The notes: a model not told the origin generated them from the sequence alone. Positions 1 through 6,786 are shown, numbered from the stretch's first letter. The stretch is DNA of 8,838 nt from DASTGO01 sp035719045 (GCA_035719045.1 DASTGO010000189.1:1-8838); one strand, 5' to 3'. Made by a program: numbers and translations.

Positions 1-3000
1 CCAGGTGGTCCCGGTGGTGGTGGTTCGGGCGGTCCCGGTGGTCCCGGTGGTCCCGGTGGTCCCGGTGGTCCGGGGGATGGCCCCGGCGGCGGGGGTGGCG
101 GGGCGGGCGAGCCCGGGCCGGCGGGTGGCGGTCCCCCGCGGTCCGGCCTGCGCAGGGTCGGGGCCGCCGAGATCGCCCGCGCCCTCGGCCGCCCCGAGCC
201 CACCCCGGAACAGGCCCGGGTGATCGAGGCGGACGTCGCCCCGCTGCTGGTGGTCGCCGGGGCGGGGTCCGGCAAGACCGAGACGATGGCCGCCCGGGTG
301 GTCTGGCTGGTGGCCAACGGCCTGGTCGAGGCCGAGGACGTGCTCGGGCTGACCTTCACCCGCAAGGCCGCCGGGGAACTGGCCGAGCGGGTCCGGTCCC
401 GGCTGCGGGCGCTGCACCGGCGGGGACTGTGCTCGGTCGAGCCGCAGCCGGTCCCGGTGTCCACCTACCACGCCTACGCCGCCTCGATCGTGCGCGACCA
501 CGGCCTGCGGTGCGGGATCGAGCCTCGGGCCCGGCTGCTCACCGAGGCGGGGGCCTGGCAGCTGGCCGCGGACGTGGTCCAGCACTGGGACGGTGACCTG
601 AGCGCCGTCGACTACAAGGAGGGCACGGTCACCGCGGCGGTGCTCGCACTGGCCGGGGAGTGCGCGGAGCACCTGGTCCGGCCCCGGACCGTGACGGAGT
701 TCGCGCAGACGGTGCTGGAGCGGATCGCCGGGCTTCCGAAGGCGGTCGGGGACGGTGTCCCGGGCAAGCCGTCGTCGAAAGTCGGGGAACTGGCCGCCAA
801 GCTCAACGCCAAGGCCGCGCTGATCGACCTGGTCGAGGCGTACCTGGAGCGCAAGCGTGCGCTGGAGGTGCTCGACTTCGGTGACCAGGTGGCGATCGCC
901 GCCCGGATCGCCGAGCAGGCCCCGGAGGTCGCGCAGGGGGAGCGCGCCCGCTTCCGGGTGGTCCTGCTCGACGAGTACCAGGACACCAGCCACGGCCAGC
1001 TGGTCCTGCTGCGGGCGCTGTTCGGTGGCGGGCATCCGGTGGCGGCGGTCGGCGATCCGCACCAGTCCATCTACGGCTGGCGCGGTGCCTCGGCGGGCAA
1101 CCTGGAACGTTTCCCGTCGGACTTCCCGTGGGCCGACGGCAGCCCCGCGCCAGTCGGCTACCTGGCCACCACCTGGCGCAACGACACCGCGGTCCTGGCG
1201 GCGGCCAACCACGTGTCGGCCCCGCTGCGCCGTCCGGCCCCGGGACCGGCCGAGGTGGCGCCGGTGGAGGTGCCGCCGCTGGCCCCGCGCCCGGGAGCAG
1301 GTGGGGGGACGGTCACCGTGCAGTGGCATGCCACCGTCGAGGACGAGGCGCGCGCGGTCGCCGAGGAGGTGGACCGGCACTGGCGCGGGAACCGGGCGCA
1401 GGACGCGGCGCCACCGGAGGTCGCGGTGCTCTGCCGGGCCCGCTCGCAGTTCCCGCTGGTGGAGGCGGCGCTGCGGGCGAGGGGGCTGCCGGTCGAGGTG
1501 GTCGGGCTCGGTGGACTGCTGTCTGTCCCCGAGGTGGCCGACCTGCGGGCCGCGCTGGAGGTGGTCGCCGACCCCACCCGCGGTGACTCCCTGATGCGGC
1601 TGCTCACCGGGCCGGCCTGGCGGCTGGGTGCGGCGGACCTGGAGGCGCTGGGGGTCTGGTCGGGGCAGCTGCTGGCCCGCTCCGGGCTGGCGGCGGCCCG
1701 GCGGTCCCGGAGGGCCTCCGCCGCGGACGGCGACACCGTCGACGAGGGCTCCCTGGTCGAGGCCCTCGACGAGCTGCCCGACCCCGACTGGGCGGGTCCG
1801 GCCGGGCAGCGGCTGTCCCCGGCCGCCCGCCGCCGGCTGGAACGCCTGGCCGGACTGCTGCGTGATCTGCGGTCCCGGATCGGGCTGCCGCTGCCGGATC
1901 TGGTCGGTGAGGTGGAGCGGGCCCTGCTGCTCGACGTCGAGGTGGCCGCGCTGCCGGGGGTCCGCCCGGCCGCGGCCCGAGCCCACCTGGACGCCTTCGT
2001 CGAGGTCGCCGTCGGGTTCGCCGAGGCCGGGGAGCGCGGCGGGCTGTCGGCCTTCCTGTCCTGGCTGGCCGCTGCCGACGACCGGGAGCGCGGCCTGGAG
2101 CTGCCGGTCACCGAGGTCCGCACCGACGCCGTCCAGGTGCTCACCGTGCACGCCGCCAAGGGACTGGAATGGGATGTCGTCGCCGTGACCGGCCTGGTCG
2201 AGGGCACCTTCCCCAGCGGGCGGTCCCGGGACACCTCCAACGGCTGGCTGGGTGAGCTCGGTGCCCTGCCGTACCCGCTGCGCGGCGACGCCGCGGGCCT
2301 GCCGCACTGGCGGGTGGAGTCGGCGGCCTCGCAGGCGGAGCTGACCGCGTCGACCGAGGACTTCCGGACCCGTTGCGGTGCGCATGAGGTGGCCGAGGAG
2401 CGGCGGCTGGCCTATGTCGCGGTCACCCGGGCCAAGCGCGAGCTGCTGCTCACCGGGGCGGTCTGGGGGGACGGCAGCAGGCCGCGGGAGCCGTCCCGGT
2501 TCCTCACCGAGATCGCCGAACTGGCCGGGACGGTGCCGGGCGTCGCGGTGGACTGCTGGTCACAGACCCCGGGCGACGGCGACGAGAACCCGAGGGAGGC
2601 ACTGTCCCCGCAGGCCGACTGGCCGGTGGACCCGCTCGGCGAGCGCCGCCCGCACGTGGAGGCCGCGGCCGAACTGGTCCGCACCGCCCTGGCCCGGGCG
2701 GACGTCCTCGGCGCCGGACCCGATGACGGCGCCGGACCCGACGACGCGGACCTGCCCTGGCGGCGGGAGGTGGAACTGCTGCTCGCGGAGCGGGACGCCG
2801 CCCGGCGGCCCGTCCTGGACGTGGAGCTGCCGGCCCACCTGTCCGCCTCCCGGCTGGTCGCGATGGCCACCGACCCGGTCGACCTGGCCCTGCGGTTGCG
2901 CCGCCCGATGCCGTTGCCGCCGAGCCCGCACGCACGCCGGGGCAGCGCCTTCCACTCCTGGCTGGAACGGCGGTTCGGTGCCGCCGCCCTGGTGGACGTC

Positions 3001-3435
3001 GATGAACTGCCCGGATCCGCCGACGACGTGGCCGGTGACGCCGAACTGGCCCGGCTGCAGGAGAGGTTCCTGGCCAGCGAGTGGGCGCAGCGCCTTCCCG
3101 AGGCGGTCGAGGTGGCGCTGGAGACCCCGGTGGCGGGGCTGGTGCTGCGGGCCCGGGTCGACGCGGTGTTCGCGGTCCCCGCCGCCGACGGCCCGCGCTG
3201 GGACGTCGTGGACTGGAAGACCGGTGCCGCACCCTCGGACCCGCGGGAGGCGGCCGCCCGGGCCGTCCAGCTCGCCGTGTACCGGCTGGCCTGGGCCCGG
3301 CTGAACGGGGTCGGGGTGGACCGGGTCGGCGCGGCCTTCTTCTACGCCGCGACCGGGCGCACCGTCCGGCCGGTGGACCTGCTCGACGAGGCCGGCCTGG
3401 AGGAACTCGTGGCCGCGGCCACCACCGCCGGCTGA
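1..3435 (+). CDS. adnB: AdnB-type helicase-nuclease subunit, 5'-partial
   Basis: Motor-nuclease subunit of the AdnAB complex, which unwinds and resects DNA double-strand ends in actinobacteria. The frame is open from base 1, so the start lies left of the window; 1144 codons are visible. Numbering from base 1: Gly/Pro-rich tract 1-53, Q motif PTPEQ 67-71, Walker A AGAGSGKT 86-93 (K92), motif II DEYQD 324-328, motif III GDPHQSIYGWRG 351-362, motif IV W392/R393, motif V around H717 (VHAAKGLEWD), motif VI arginine R810 (VAVTRAK). A RecB-like nuclease follows, with H985, D1054, D1071 and K1073 (VDWKTG) and a QLAVY motif 1090-1094. All catalytic residues are present, so both activities are probably intact. 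The only apparent in-frame start near the left is GTG 220, but it would remove the Q motif and is rejected. AdnA is expected just upstream. AdnB is preferred over AdnA because this gene lies on the nudC side, as in M. tuberculosis. Confidence 0.88.
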   Translation, partial: PGGPGGGGSGGPGGPGGPGGPGGPGDGPGGGGGGAGEPGPAGGGPPRSGLRRVGAAEIARALGRPEPTPEQARVIEADVAPLLVVAGAGSGKTETMAARVVWLVANGLVEAEDVLGLTFTRKAAGELAERVRSRLRALHRRGLCSVEPQPVPVSTYHAYAASIVRDHGLRCGIEPRARLLTEAGAWQLAADVVQHWDGDLSAVDYKEGTVTAAVLALAGECAEHLVRPRTVTEFAQTVLERIAGLPKAVGDGVPGKPSSKVGELAAKLNAKAALIDLVEAYLERKRALEVLDFGDQVAIAARIAEQAPEVAQGERARFRVVLLDEYQDTSHGQLVLLRALFGGGHPVAAVGDPHQSIYGWRGASAGNLERFPSDFPWADGSPAPVGYLATTWRNDTAVLAAANHVSAPLRRPAPGPAEVAPVEVPPLAPRPGAGGGTVTVQWHATVEDEARAVAEEVDRHWRGNRAQDAAPPEVAVLCRARSQFPLVEAALRARGLPVEVVGLGGLLSVPEVADLRAALEVVADPTRGDSLMRLLTGPAWRLGAADLEALGVWSGQLLARSGLAAARRSRRASAADGDTVDEGSLVEALDELPDPDWAGPAGQRLSPAARRRLERLAGLLRDLRSRIGLPLPDLVGEVERALLLDVEVAALPGVRPAAARAHLDAFVEVAVGFAEAGERGGLSAFLSWLAAADDRERGLELPVTEVRTDAVQVLTVHAAKGLEWDVVAVTGLVEGTFPSGRSRDTSNGWLGELGALPYPLRGDAAGLPHWRVESAASQAELTASTEDFRTRCGAHEVAEERRLAYVAVTRAKRELLLTGAVWGDGSRPREPSRFLTEIAELAGTVPGVAVDCWSQTPGDGDENPREALSPQADWPVDPLGERRPHVEAAAELVRTALARADVLGAGPDDGAGPDDADLPWRREVELLLAERDAARRPVLDVELPAHLSASRLVAMATDPVDLALRLRRPMPLPPSPHARRGSAFHSWLERRFGAAALVDVDELPGSADDVAGDAELARLQERFLASEWAQRLPEAVEVALETPVAGLVLRARVDAVFAVPAADGPRWDVVDWKTGAAPSDPREAAARAVQLAVYRLAWARLNGVGVDRVGAAFFYAATGRTVRPVDLLDEAGLEELVAAATTAG
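7..75 (+). repeat. 9-bp tandem repeat encoding Pro-Gly-Gly
   Basis: The unit GGTCCCGGT occurs once at 7-15, then four perfect times in tandem at 31-66, with a degenerate fifth copy at 67-75. The period is a multiple of three, so copy-number changes keep the frame. In the adnB frame it reads as a run of Pro-Gly-Gly triplets continuing into a Gly-rich stretch to about residue 45. It may extend left of the window. Confidence 0.9.
2710..2745 (+). repeat. 18-bp in-frame tandem duplication inside adnB
   Basis: Two adjacent 18-bp copies (2710-2727 and 2728-2745) differ by one base, a silent GAT/GAC change. They encode the hexapeptide GAGPDD twice (residues 904-915). The duplication sits in an acidic linker between helicase motif VI and the C-terminal nuclease domain, where length change should be tolerated. 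It looks like a recent slippage event. Confidence 0.85.
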
Positions 3436-3460
3436 GGTCCGGTAGGTGGGTCCGCGGTGG

Positions 3461-4372
3461 TCATGACGCGGCGCCGGTCACCGTGGCGTCGAGATCGGAC
3501 AGCATCATCACGGCGTCGTCGACGATCGAGGAGTCGTCACTGGACACCCCGTGCAGCAGCCAGCGGGCCAACGCCAGCTCCCCGGCCAGCCGGGCCCGAC
3601 GGCGCAGGTCCCGGTCCGGGGGCTGCCGACGTGCCACCGCATACGCCTCGAGCACCGACTCCACCGCGGGCTCGGCCGCACCCGAGACCAGCCACGCCAG
3701 GTCGTCGGCGGGGTCAGCCACCCGCGCCTCACCCCACTCCAGGACCGCGGCCACCTCGTCGCCGTCGACCAGGACGTTCTCGCTCGCCAGGTCGCCGTGA
3801 ACGACGCAGGGCACGAACCGCCAGGCCCCGGCCTCCTCCAGTTGGGTCTCCCAGCGCTGCAGCAGCCCCGGAGGGACGTGCCCGGTGGAGGCGGCCCGGT
3901 CCACCTCGGCCAGCCGGCGCTGCCGGTAGTCCTCCGCGGAGTACACCGGCAGCCCGGCCTCCTCCACCAGCCGTTCCGGCAGTTCGTGGATCGCGGCCAG
4001 GGCCCGGCCGAGGGCGGCGGTCAGTCCCGGCCCGGGCTTGAGCCGGTTCAGGTCGAGGGTGGCGCCGGGAATCATCCGGTAGACCATCGCGTGGCCGCCA
4101 CCGGGCAGGGTGGCGGTCCCGGCCACGTCCGGCACGGCGAAGGGCAGCCAGCCGGACAGCTCGGTCAACAGCCTCCGCTCGCAGTCCAGCCGGGCTGCGG
4201 CCGCCTGGTTGCGCGGTGCCCGGACCAGCCAGCGCCGCCCGAGGTCGTCCTCGACGACGGCGCTGTCCACGTCGTGGTCCGGTGGCCCGTACCCCTGTAC
4301 CCTCACCGGTTCCAGGCCGCGGACCGCGGCACAGGCCAGAGCTGCCAGGGCGAACGGGGAGCGGTCGGGCAC
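3461..4372 (-). CDS. APH/macrolide-kinase-like phosphotransferase
   Basis: A 303-residue protein-kinase-fold small-molecule phosphotransferase, most like the macrolide 2'-phosphotransferase branch of the APH family. The N-lobe has WLVRAPR (48-54), resembling the nucleotide-binding strand of that branch with Arg in place of the usual Lys. The Brenner catalytic loop is HGDLASEN (192-199), with catalytic D194 and metal-binding N199. The next motif reads VLEWGEARVADPADDLAW (210-227), with Glu212 where the family's metal-binding Asp normally sits. The start is GTG 4372 because the conserved-looking PFALAALACAAV segment begins directly after it. Extending to ATG 4501 would add 43 mostly Arg/Gly residues with no domain. 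The gene converges on adnB (25-bp gap) and diverges from nudC. In M. tuberculosis this slot holds a different gene (Rv3200c, ion-channel type). The substrate is unknown; resistance is possible but not implied by the sequence. Confidence 0.85.
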   Translation of the reverse strand: MPDRSPFALAALACAAVRGLEPVRVQGYGPPDHDVDSAVVEDDLGRRWLVRAPRNQAAAARLDCERRLLTELSGWLPFAVPDVAGTATLPGGGHAMVYRMIPGATLDLNRLKPGPGLTAALGRALAAIHELPERLVEEAGLPVYSAEDYRQRRLAEVDRAASTGHVPPGLLQRWETQLEEAGAWRFVPCVVHGDLASENVLVDGDEVAAVLEWGEARVADPADDLAWLVSGAAEPAVESVLEAYAVARRQPPDRDLRRRARLAGELALARWLLHGVSSDDSSIVDDAVMMLSDLDATVTGAAS

Positions 4373-4378
4373 GCATCC

Positions 4379-4384
4379 ACCGTA
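4379..4384 (-). promoter_or_regulatory. -10 element, probable leaderless phosphotransferase transcript
   Basis: On the minus strand TACGGT (4384-4379) matches the TANNNT -10 consensus. Six bases (GGATGC) separate it from the GTG at 4372, so transcription should begin on or next to the start codon. A GGTGG overlapping this element lies only 4 nt from the start and is a poor Shine-Dalgarno candidate. I see no convincing -35 hexamer. Confidence 0.5.
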
Positions 4385-4505
4385 AGGGGTGAGCCGCTCC
4401 GGCACGGCCCGACCCGGCACCCGGGCCGCCACCCTGTTCCCCCACCCGGTTCCCCGGCCCCTGCGGCACCAGGGGCGATCACGCCGCTGCCGACAGGGCA
4501 AGCCC

Positions 4506-4511
4506 TAGGGT
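4506..4511 (+). promoter_or_regulatory. -10 element, probable leaderless nudC transcript
   Basis: TAGGGT at 4506-4511 matches TANNNT and is followed by exactly 6 nt (GACGCT) before the GTG at 4518. This is the usual spacing for actinobacterial leaderless mRNAs. The same bases contain AGGG (4507-4510), 7 nt before the start, which could instead act as a Shine-Dalgarno sequence on a longer transcript. No clear -35 element is visible. Confidence 0.5.
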
Positions 4512-4517
4512 GACGCT

Positions 4518-5639
4518 GTGACCCTGGACCGGCTGGCGTTGTCGCGTTCGACCCTCGACCGGGCGGCTCACCGCCGGACCGCCCCAGGACTCCTGCCCGA
4601 TCTGCTCGCCGATCCCACGACCGCGGTGCTGCTGCTGGACGGTGACCGGGCACCGGTTCTCGGCGGCGCGGCCGCCCCCCGGCTGGCCCTGGTCGACCCG
4701 GCGACGGCGGCCGAGCTGATCACCGCGGCCCTCCCGCCGCCCCGTCCCTCGGCCGGCCGCCCGCCTGCTGGTCCCTCGGTTGCCGGCCGGCCCGCCACCG
4801 ATGCCCGGCCCGGTGCCCGGGAAACGTCCCCGGCCCCGCACGCCGCGAAGTGGCCCGGCCCGGAGGGCACCGACGTGACCGCCTTCCTCGGCGAGGACGC
4901 GGGGGGCCGGTCGTACCTGCTGCTGGCCACCGCCCGCCCGGCCCGGACCCCGGCGCCCGGCGCACCCGCACCCGCACCCGACACCGACGCCCGGCCCGCC
5001 CCGGACGGTGCCCGCTGGCAGGATCTGCGCGCCGTCGGACATCTGCTCGACGACACCGACGCCGGCCTGCTGACCTGCGCGGTCGCGCTGGCGAACTGGC
5101 ATGCCGTGCACGGCTGCTGTGCCCGCTGCGGGGAGCCGACCGAGCCGGTCCAGGCAGGCTGGGCCCGGGCCTGCCCGGCCTGCGGCGCCGAGCACTACCC
5201 GCGCACCGACCCGGCGGTGATCATGGCCGTAGTTGATCCTGCGGACCGCATCCTGCTCGGCCGACAGGCCCGCTGGCCGAGCAAGCGCTTCTCCACGCTG
5301 GCCGGCTTCGTCGAGCCGGGGGAGTCGCTGGAGGCGGCGGTCCGCCGGGAGGTCGCCGAGGAGGCCGGGGTGGTCGTCGGAGAGGTCCGCTATCTGGGCA
5401 GCCAGCCGTGGCCGTTCCCGTCCTCGCTCATGCTCGGCTACCGGGCACAGGCGGTCACCACGCAGATCCGGGTGGACGGCACCGAGTTGGCCCAGGCCCG
5501 CTGGTGGACCCGCGAGGAGTTCGCCCTCGACACCGGCACCGGCGAACTGCTGCTGCCGCCCCGGCTGTCCATCGCCCGGCGGCTGATCGAGGACTGGTAC
5601 GGCGGGCCGGTCGCCGACGCCGAGGAGGCCTGGCGCTGA
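4518..5639 (+). CDS. nudC: NudC, NAD+ diphosphatase / NAD-cap hydrolase
   Basis: A Nudix hydrolase that splits NAD(H) into NMN(H) and AMP; the family also removes NAD caps from RNA 5' ends. The 373-residue protein has an N-terminal domain (about 1-195), a zinc ribbon with C201/C204 and C219/C222 (CARC and CPAC), and a Nudix domain. The Nudix box G-x5-E-x7-RE-x2-EE-x-G is complete: G263, E269, R277, E278, E281, E282, G284. The NADH-pyrophosphatase signature SQPWPFP is at 295-301. It is longer than the mycobacterial homologue (about 313 aa) because of two Pro/Ala/Arg-rich insertions at about 73-117 and 139-165. Start GTG 4518 is supported by AGGG 7 nt upstream or by the TAGGGT -10 element for leaderless expression. 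It diverges from the phosphotransferase and converges on the kinase-like gene. The adnB-nudC-mrx1-uvrD2 neighbourhood matches M. tuberculosis. Confidence 0.93.
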   Translation: MTLDRLALSRSTLDRAAHRRTAPGLLPDLLADPTTAVLLLDGDRAPVLGGAAAPRLALVDPATAAELITAALPPPRPSAGRPPAGPSVAGRPATDARPGARETSPAPHAAKWPGPEGTDVTAFLGEDAGGRSYLLLATARPARTPAPGAPAPAPDTDARPAPDGARWQDLRAVGHLLDDTDAGLLTCAVALANWHAVHGCCARCGEPTEPVQAGWARACPACGAEHYPRTDPAVIMAVVDPADRILLGRQARWPSKRFSTLAGFVEPGESLEAAVRREVAEEAGVVVGEVRYLGSQPWPFPSSLMLGYRAQAVTTQIRVDGTELAQARWWTREEFALDTGTGELLLPPRLSIARRLIEDWYGGPVADAEEAWR

Positions 5640-5668
5640 CCGGTCGCCGCGCGGCAAGGGGCTGAGCG

Positions 5669-5696
5669 GGCGGCCCGGGCCGAGACCCGGTCCGTC
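5669..5696 (+). terminator. GC-rich hairpin without U-tract, 3' of nudC
   Basis: Bases 5669-5679 pair with 5686-5696 around a 6-nt loop (CCGAGA). Ten of 11 positions pair, including one G-U, with a single C-U mismatch. It starts 30 nt after the nudC stop, within the 95-bp gap between convergent genes. There is no T-run, as is common for actinobacterial terminators. It contains the 12-bp palindrome CGGCCCGGGCCG (5671-5682), so alternative pairings exist and it might work in both directions. Confidence 0.45.
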
Positions 5697-5734
5697 GGAG
5701 TCGGCCGGTCAGGCCCGCTGGTCGTCTCTGCCGG

Positions 5735-6433
5735 TCAGGGTGAGCCGACCAGGGCTGGCCGGTCGGGGTGGTCGAACCGGACGACCAGATCCGCCCGCCC
5801 GGCCGGATCGCAGTCGTCCAGGTAGCGTCGCCACGCCCCGGCGACCGGTTCCCGTTCGGCGTCGGGCAGCCGGCGGGCCAGGGCGGCGGGGGACACCTCC
5901 AGCAGCACGGTCAGGTCGAAGGCGCCGGCCAGGTCCCAGTCCGCCAGGAACCGCCCGTCCACCACCAGGACCAGACCCGGCGGGGCGGCCACGGCCGGGT
6001 CCCGGTAGGGCCGATCGGTCCGCGGATCGCGTAGCCGGGGCAGGTACCGGCCCGGGCCGTCCGGGTCCACCGGGTCCAGGACCTCCCGGCGCAGTGCTGC
6101 CAGGTCGTACCAGCGCTGGTAGTACGCCTCGGCGTCCGTGCCGTACTCCAGTCGCAGCGAGCGGGCCCGCAGGAAGTCCTCGGCATGCACCCCCGCCGCG
6201 GGGCGGCCCACCGCGGCGATCGCCGCCACGATCTCCCCGGCCAGCCCTCGGGCGTCCTCGGTCACCGGCCCGTCGACGGCCACCCGGACCGCACCGGGAC
6301 CGGCCGCGAGTTCCAGGGCCGCCCGGGCGATCCGTGCGACCAGTTCCGGCCGGGCGATCGGGGCGGCCGATCCCGTTCCCGTGCTGCCCGTTCCGGTGCT
6401 CACCCTGCCGGAGGTCCCCTTGCCGATGGTCAT
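5735..6433 (-). CDS. Uridine-kinase-like protein lacking its P-loop
   Basis: A 232-residue member of the actinobacterial 'uridine kinase'-like P-loop family, judged from the VRVAVDG strand (49-55), HAEDF (83-87), the LRREVLDP...PRLRDPRTDRPY region (114-143), and the Walker-B-like strand LVLVVDGRFL (154-163). The Walker A motif is gone: after VDG, where relatives read DGSGKT, this protein has VTEDAR (57-62), without gap or frameshift and with Ala61 in the lysine position. Phosphoryl transfer by the usual mechanism is therefore doubtful. The N-terminus (about 1-25) is Ser/Thr/Gly-rich. The start is uncertain: ATG 6433 is preceded by in-frame GTGs at 6436 and 6439, and GTG 6403 would remove the low-complexity tail. 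It lies 50 bp downstream of mrx1 on the same strand and is probably cotranscribed. Function unknown. Confidence 0.72.
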   Translation of the reverse strand: MTIGKGTSGRVSTGTGSTGTGSAAPIARPELVARIARAALELAAGPGAVRVAVDGPVTEDARGLAGEIVAAIAAVGRPAAGVHAEDFLRARSLRLEYGTDAEAYYQRWYDLAALRREVLDPVDPDGPGRYLPRLRDPRTDRPYRDPAVAAPPGLVLVVDGRFLADWDLAGAFDLTVLLEVSPAALARRLPDAEREPVAGAWRRYLDDCDPAGRADLVVRFDHPDRPALVGSP

Positions 6434-6483
6434 CACCACCCGCGTCCGGGGTGGGTGCGTGCCCGTCCCGCGGCCGCCGTGGT

Positions 6484-6744
6484 TCAGGCCGCCGCCTCCA
6501 GACGCTCCCTGACCTGGTCCAGGGACGGGTTGGTGGCGGCGGTGCCGTCCGGGAACAGGACGGTCGGCACGGTCTGGTTGCCGCCGTTGACGCTCATCAC
6601 GTAGTCCGCGGCGCCCGGCACCTGCTCGATGTTCACCTCGGTGTAGCCGATGCCGGCCCGGTCCAGCTGGCTCTTCAGCCGGCGGCAGTAGCCGCACCAG
6701 GTCGTGGTGAACATCGTGATCGTGCCCTGCTCCGGCACCTGCAT
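6484..6744 (-). CDS. mrx1: Mycoredoxin (glutaredoxin fold)
   Basis: An 86-residue cytosolic thioredoxin-fold oxidoreductase. Mycoredoxin-1 reduces mycothiol-protein mixed disulfides, with mycothiol and mycothione reductase restoring it. The sequence shows the redox motif WCGYC (16-20; nucleophile C17, second Cys C20) after the TITMFTT strand. It also has the cis-proline motif TVP (58-60), and the thiol-binding GG(N)-type segment just before it (54-56). There is no signal peptide. Start ATG 6744 is set by a GGAGG Shine-Dalgarno 9 nt upstream and by the usual mycoredoxin length; the longer open frame to 7149 runs antisense through uvrD2 and is spurious. It diverges from uvrD2, as Rv3198A does in M. 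tuberculosis, and probably heads an operon with the kinase-like gene. A SigH/SigR-type promoter candidate lies about 70 bp upstream. Confidence 0.93.
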   Translation of the reverse strand: MQVPEQGTITMFTTTWCGYCRRLKSQLDRAGIGYTEVNIEQVPGAADYVMSVNGGNQTVPTVLFPDGTAATNPSLDQVRERLEAAA

Positions 6745-6753
6745 GGCGCTGTT

Positions 6754-6758
6754 CCTCC
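6754..6758 (-). promoter_or_regulatory. Shine-Dalgarno of mrx1
   Basis: GGAGG on the minus strand (6758-6754), within GGTGGAGGAAC, lies 9 nt before ATG 6744. It is the clearest ribosome-binding site in the window and fixes the mrx1 start. It also implies a leadered mRNA, in contrast to nudC and the phosphotransferase. Confidence 0.8.
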
Positions 6759-6786
6759 ACCTGTGACGTCCCGGCGGTGCCGGTAC

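Noticed and set aside
5..223. Small + strand frame rich in Pro/Val whose stop overlaps a GTG at 220, resembling a translationally coupled gene pair
   Set aside because: It is a shifted reading of the PGG repeat. The true adnB frame continues upstream of 220 and holds the helicase Q motif, so no gene boundary exists there.
1158..2240. Long minus-strand open frame (360 codons) antisense to adnB
   Set aside because: Ser/Arg/Ala-rich shadow. The opposite strand carries complete helicase motifs in frame.
3452..3471. CCGCG/CGCGG inverted repeat at the adnB/phosphotransferase convergent end as a terminator
   Set aside because: Only a 5-bp stem with a 10-nt loop, overlapping the phosphotransferase stop; too weak to support at this GC content.
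4373..4501. Upstream extension of the phosphotransferase to ATG 4501
   Set aside because: The added residues are basic low-complexity without homology features and would bury the TACGGT -10 element and most of the divergent promoter region.
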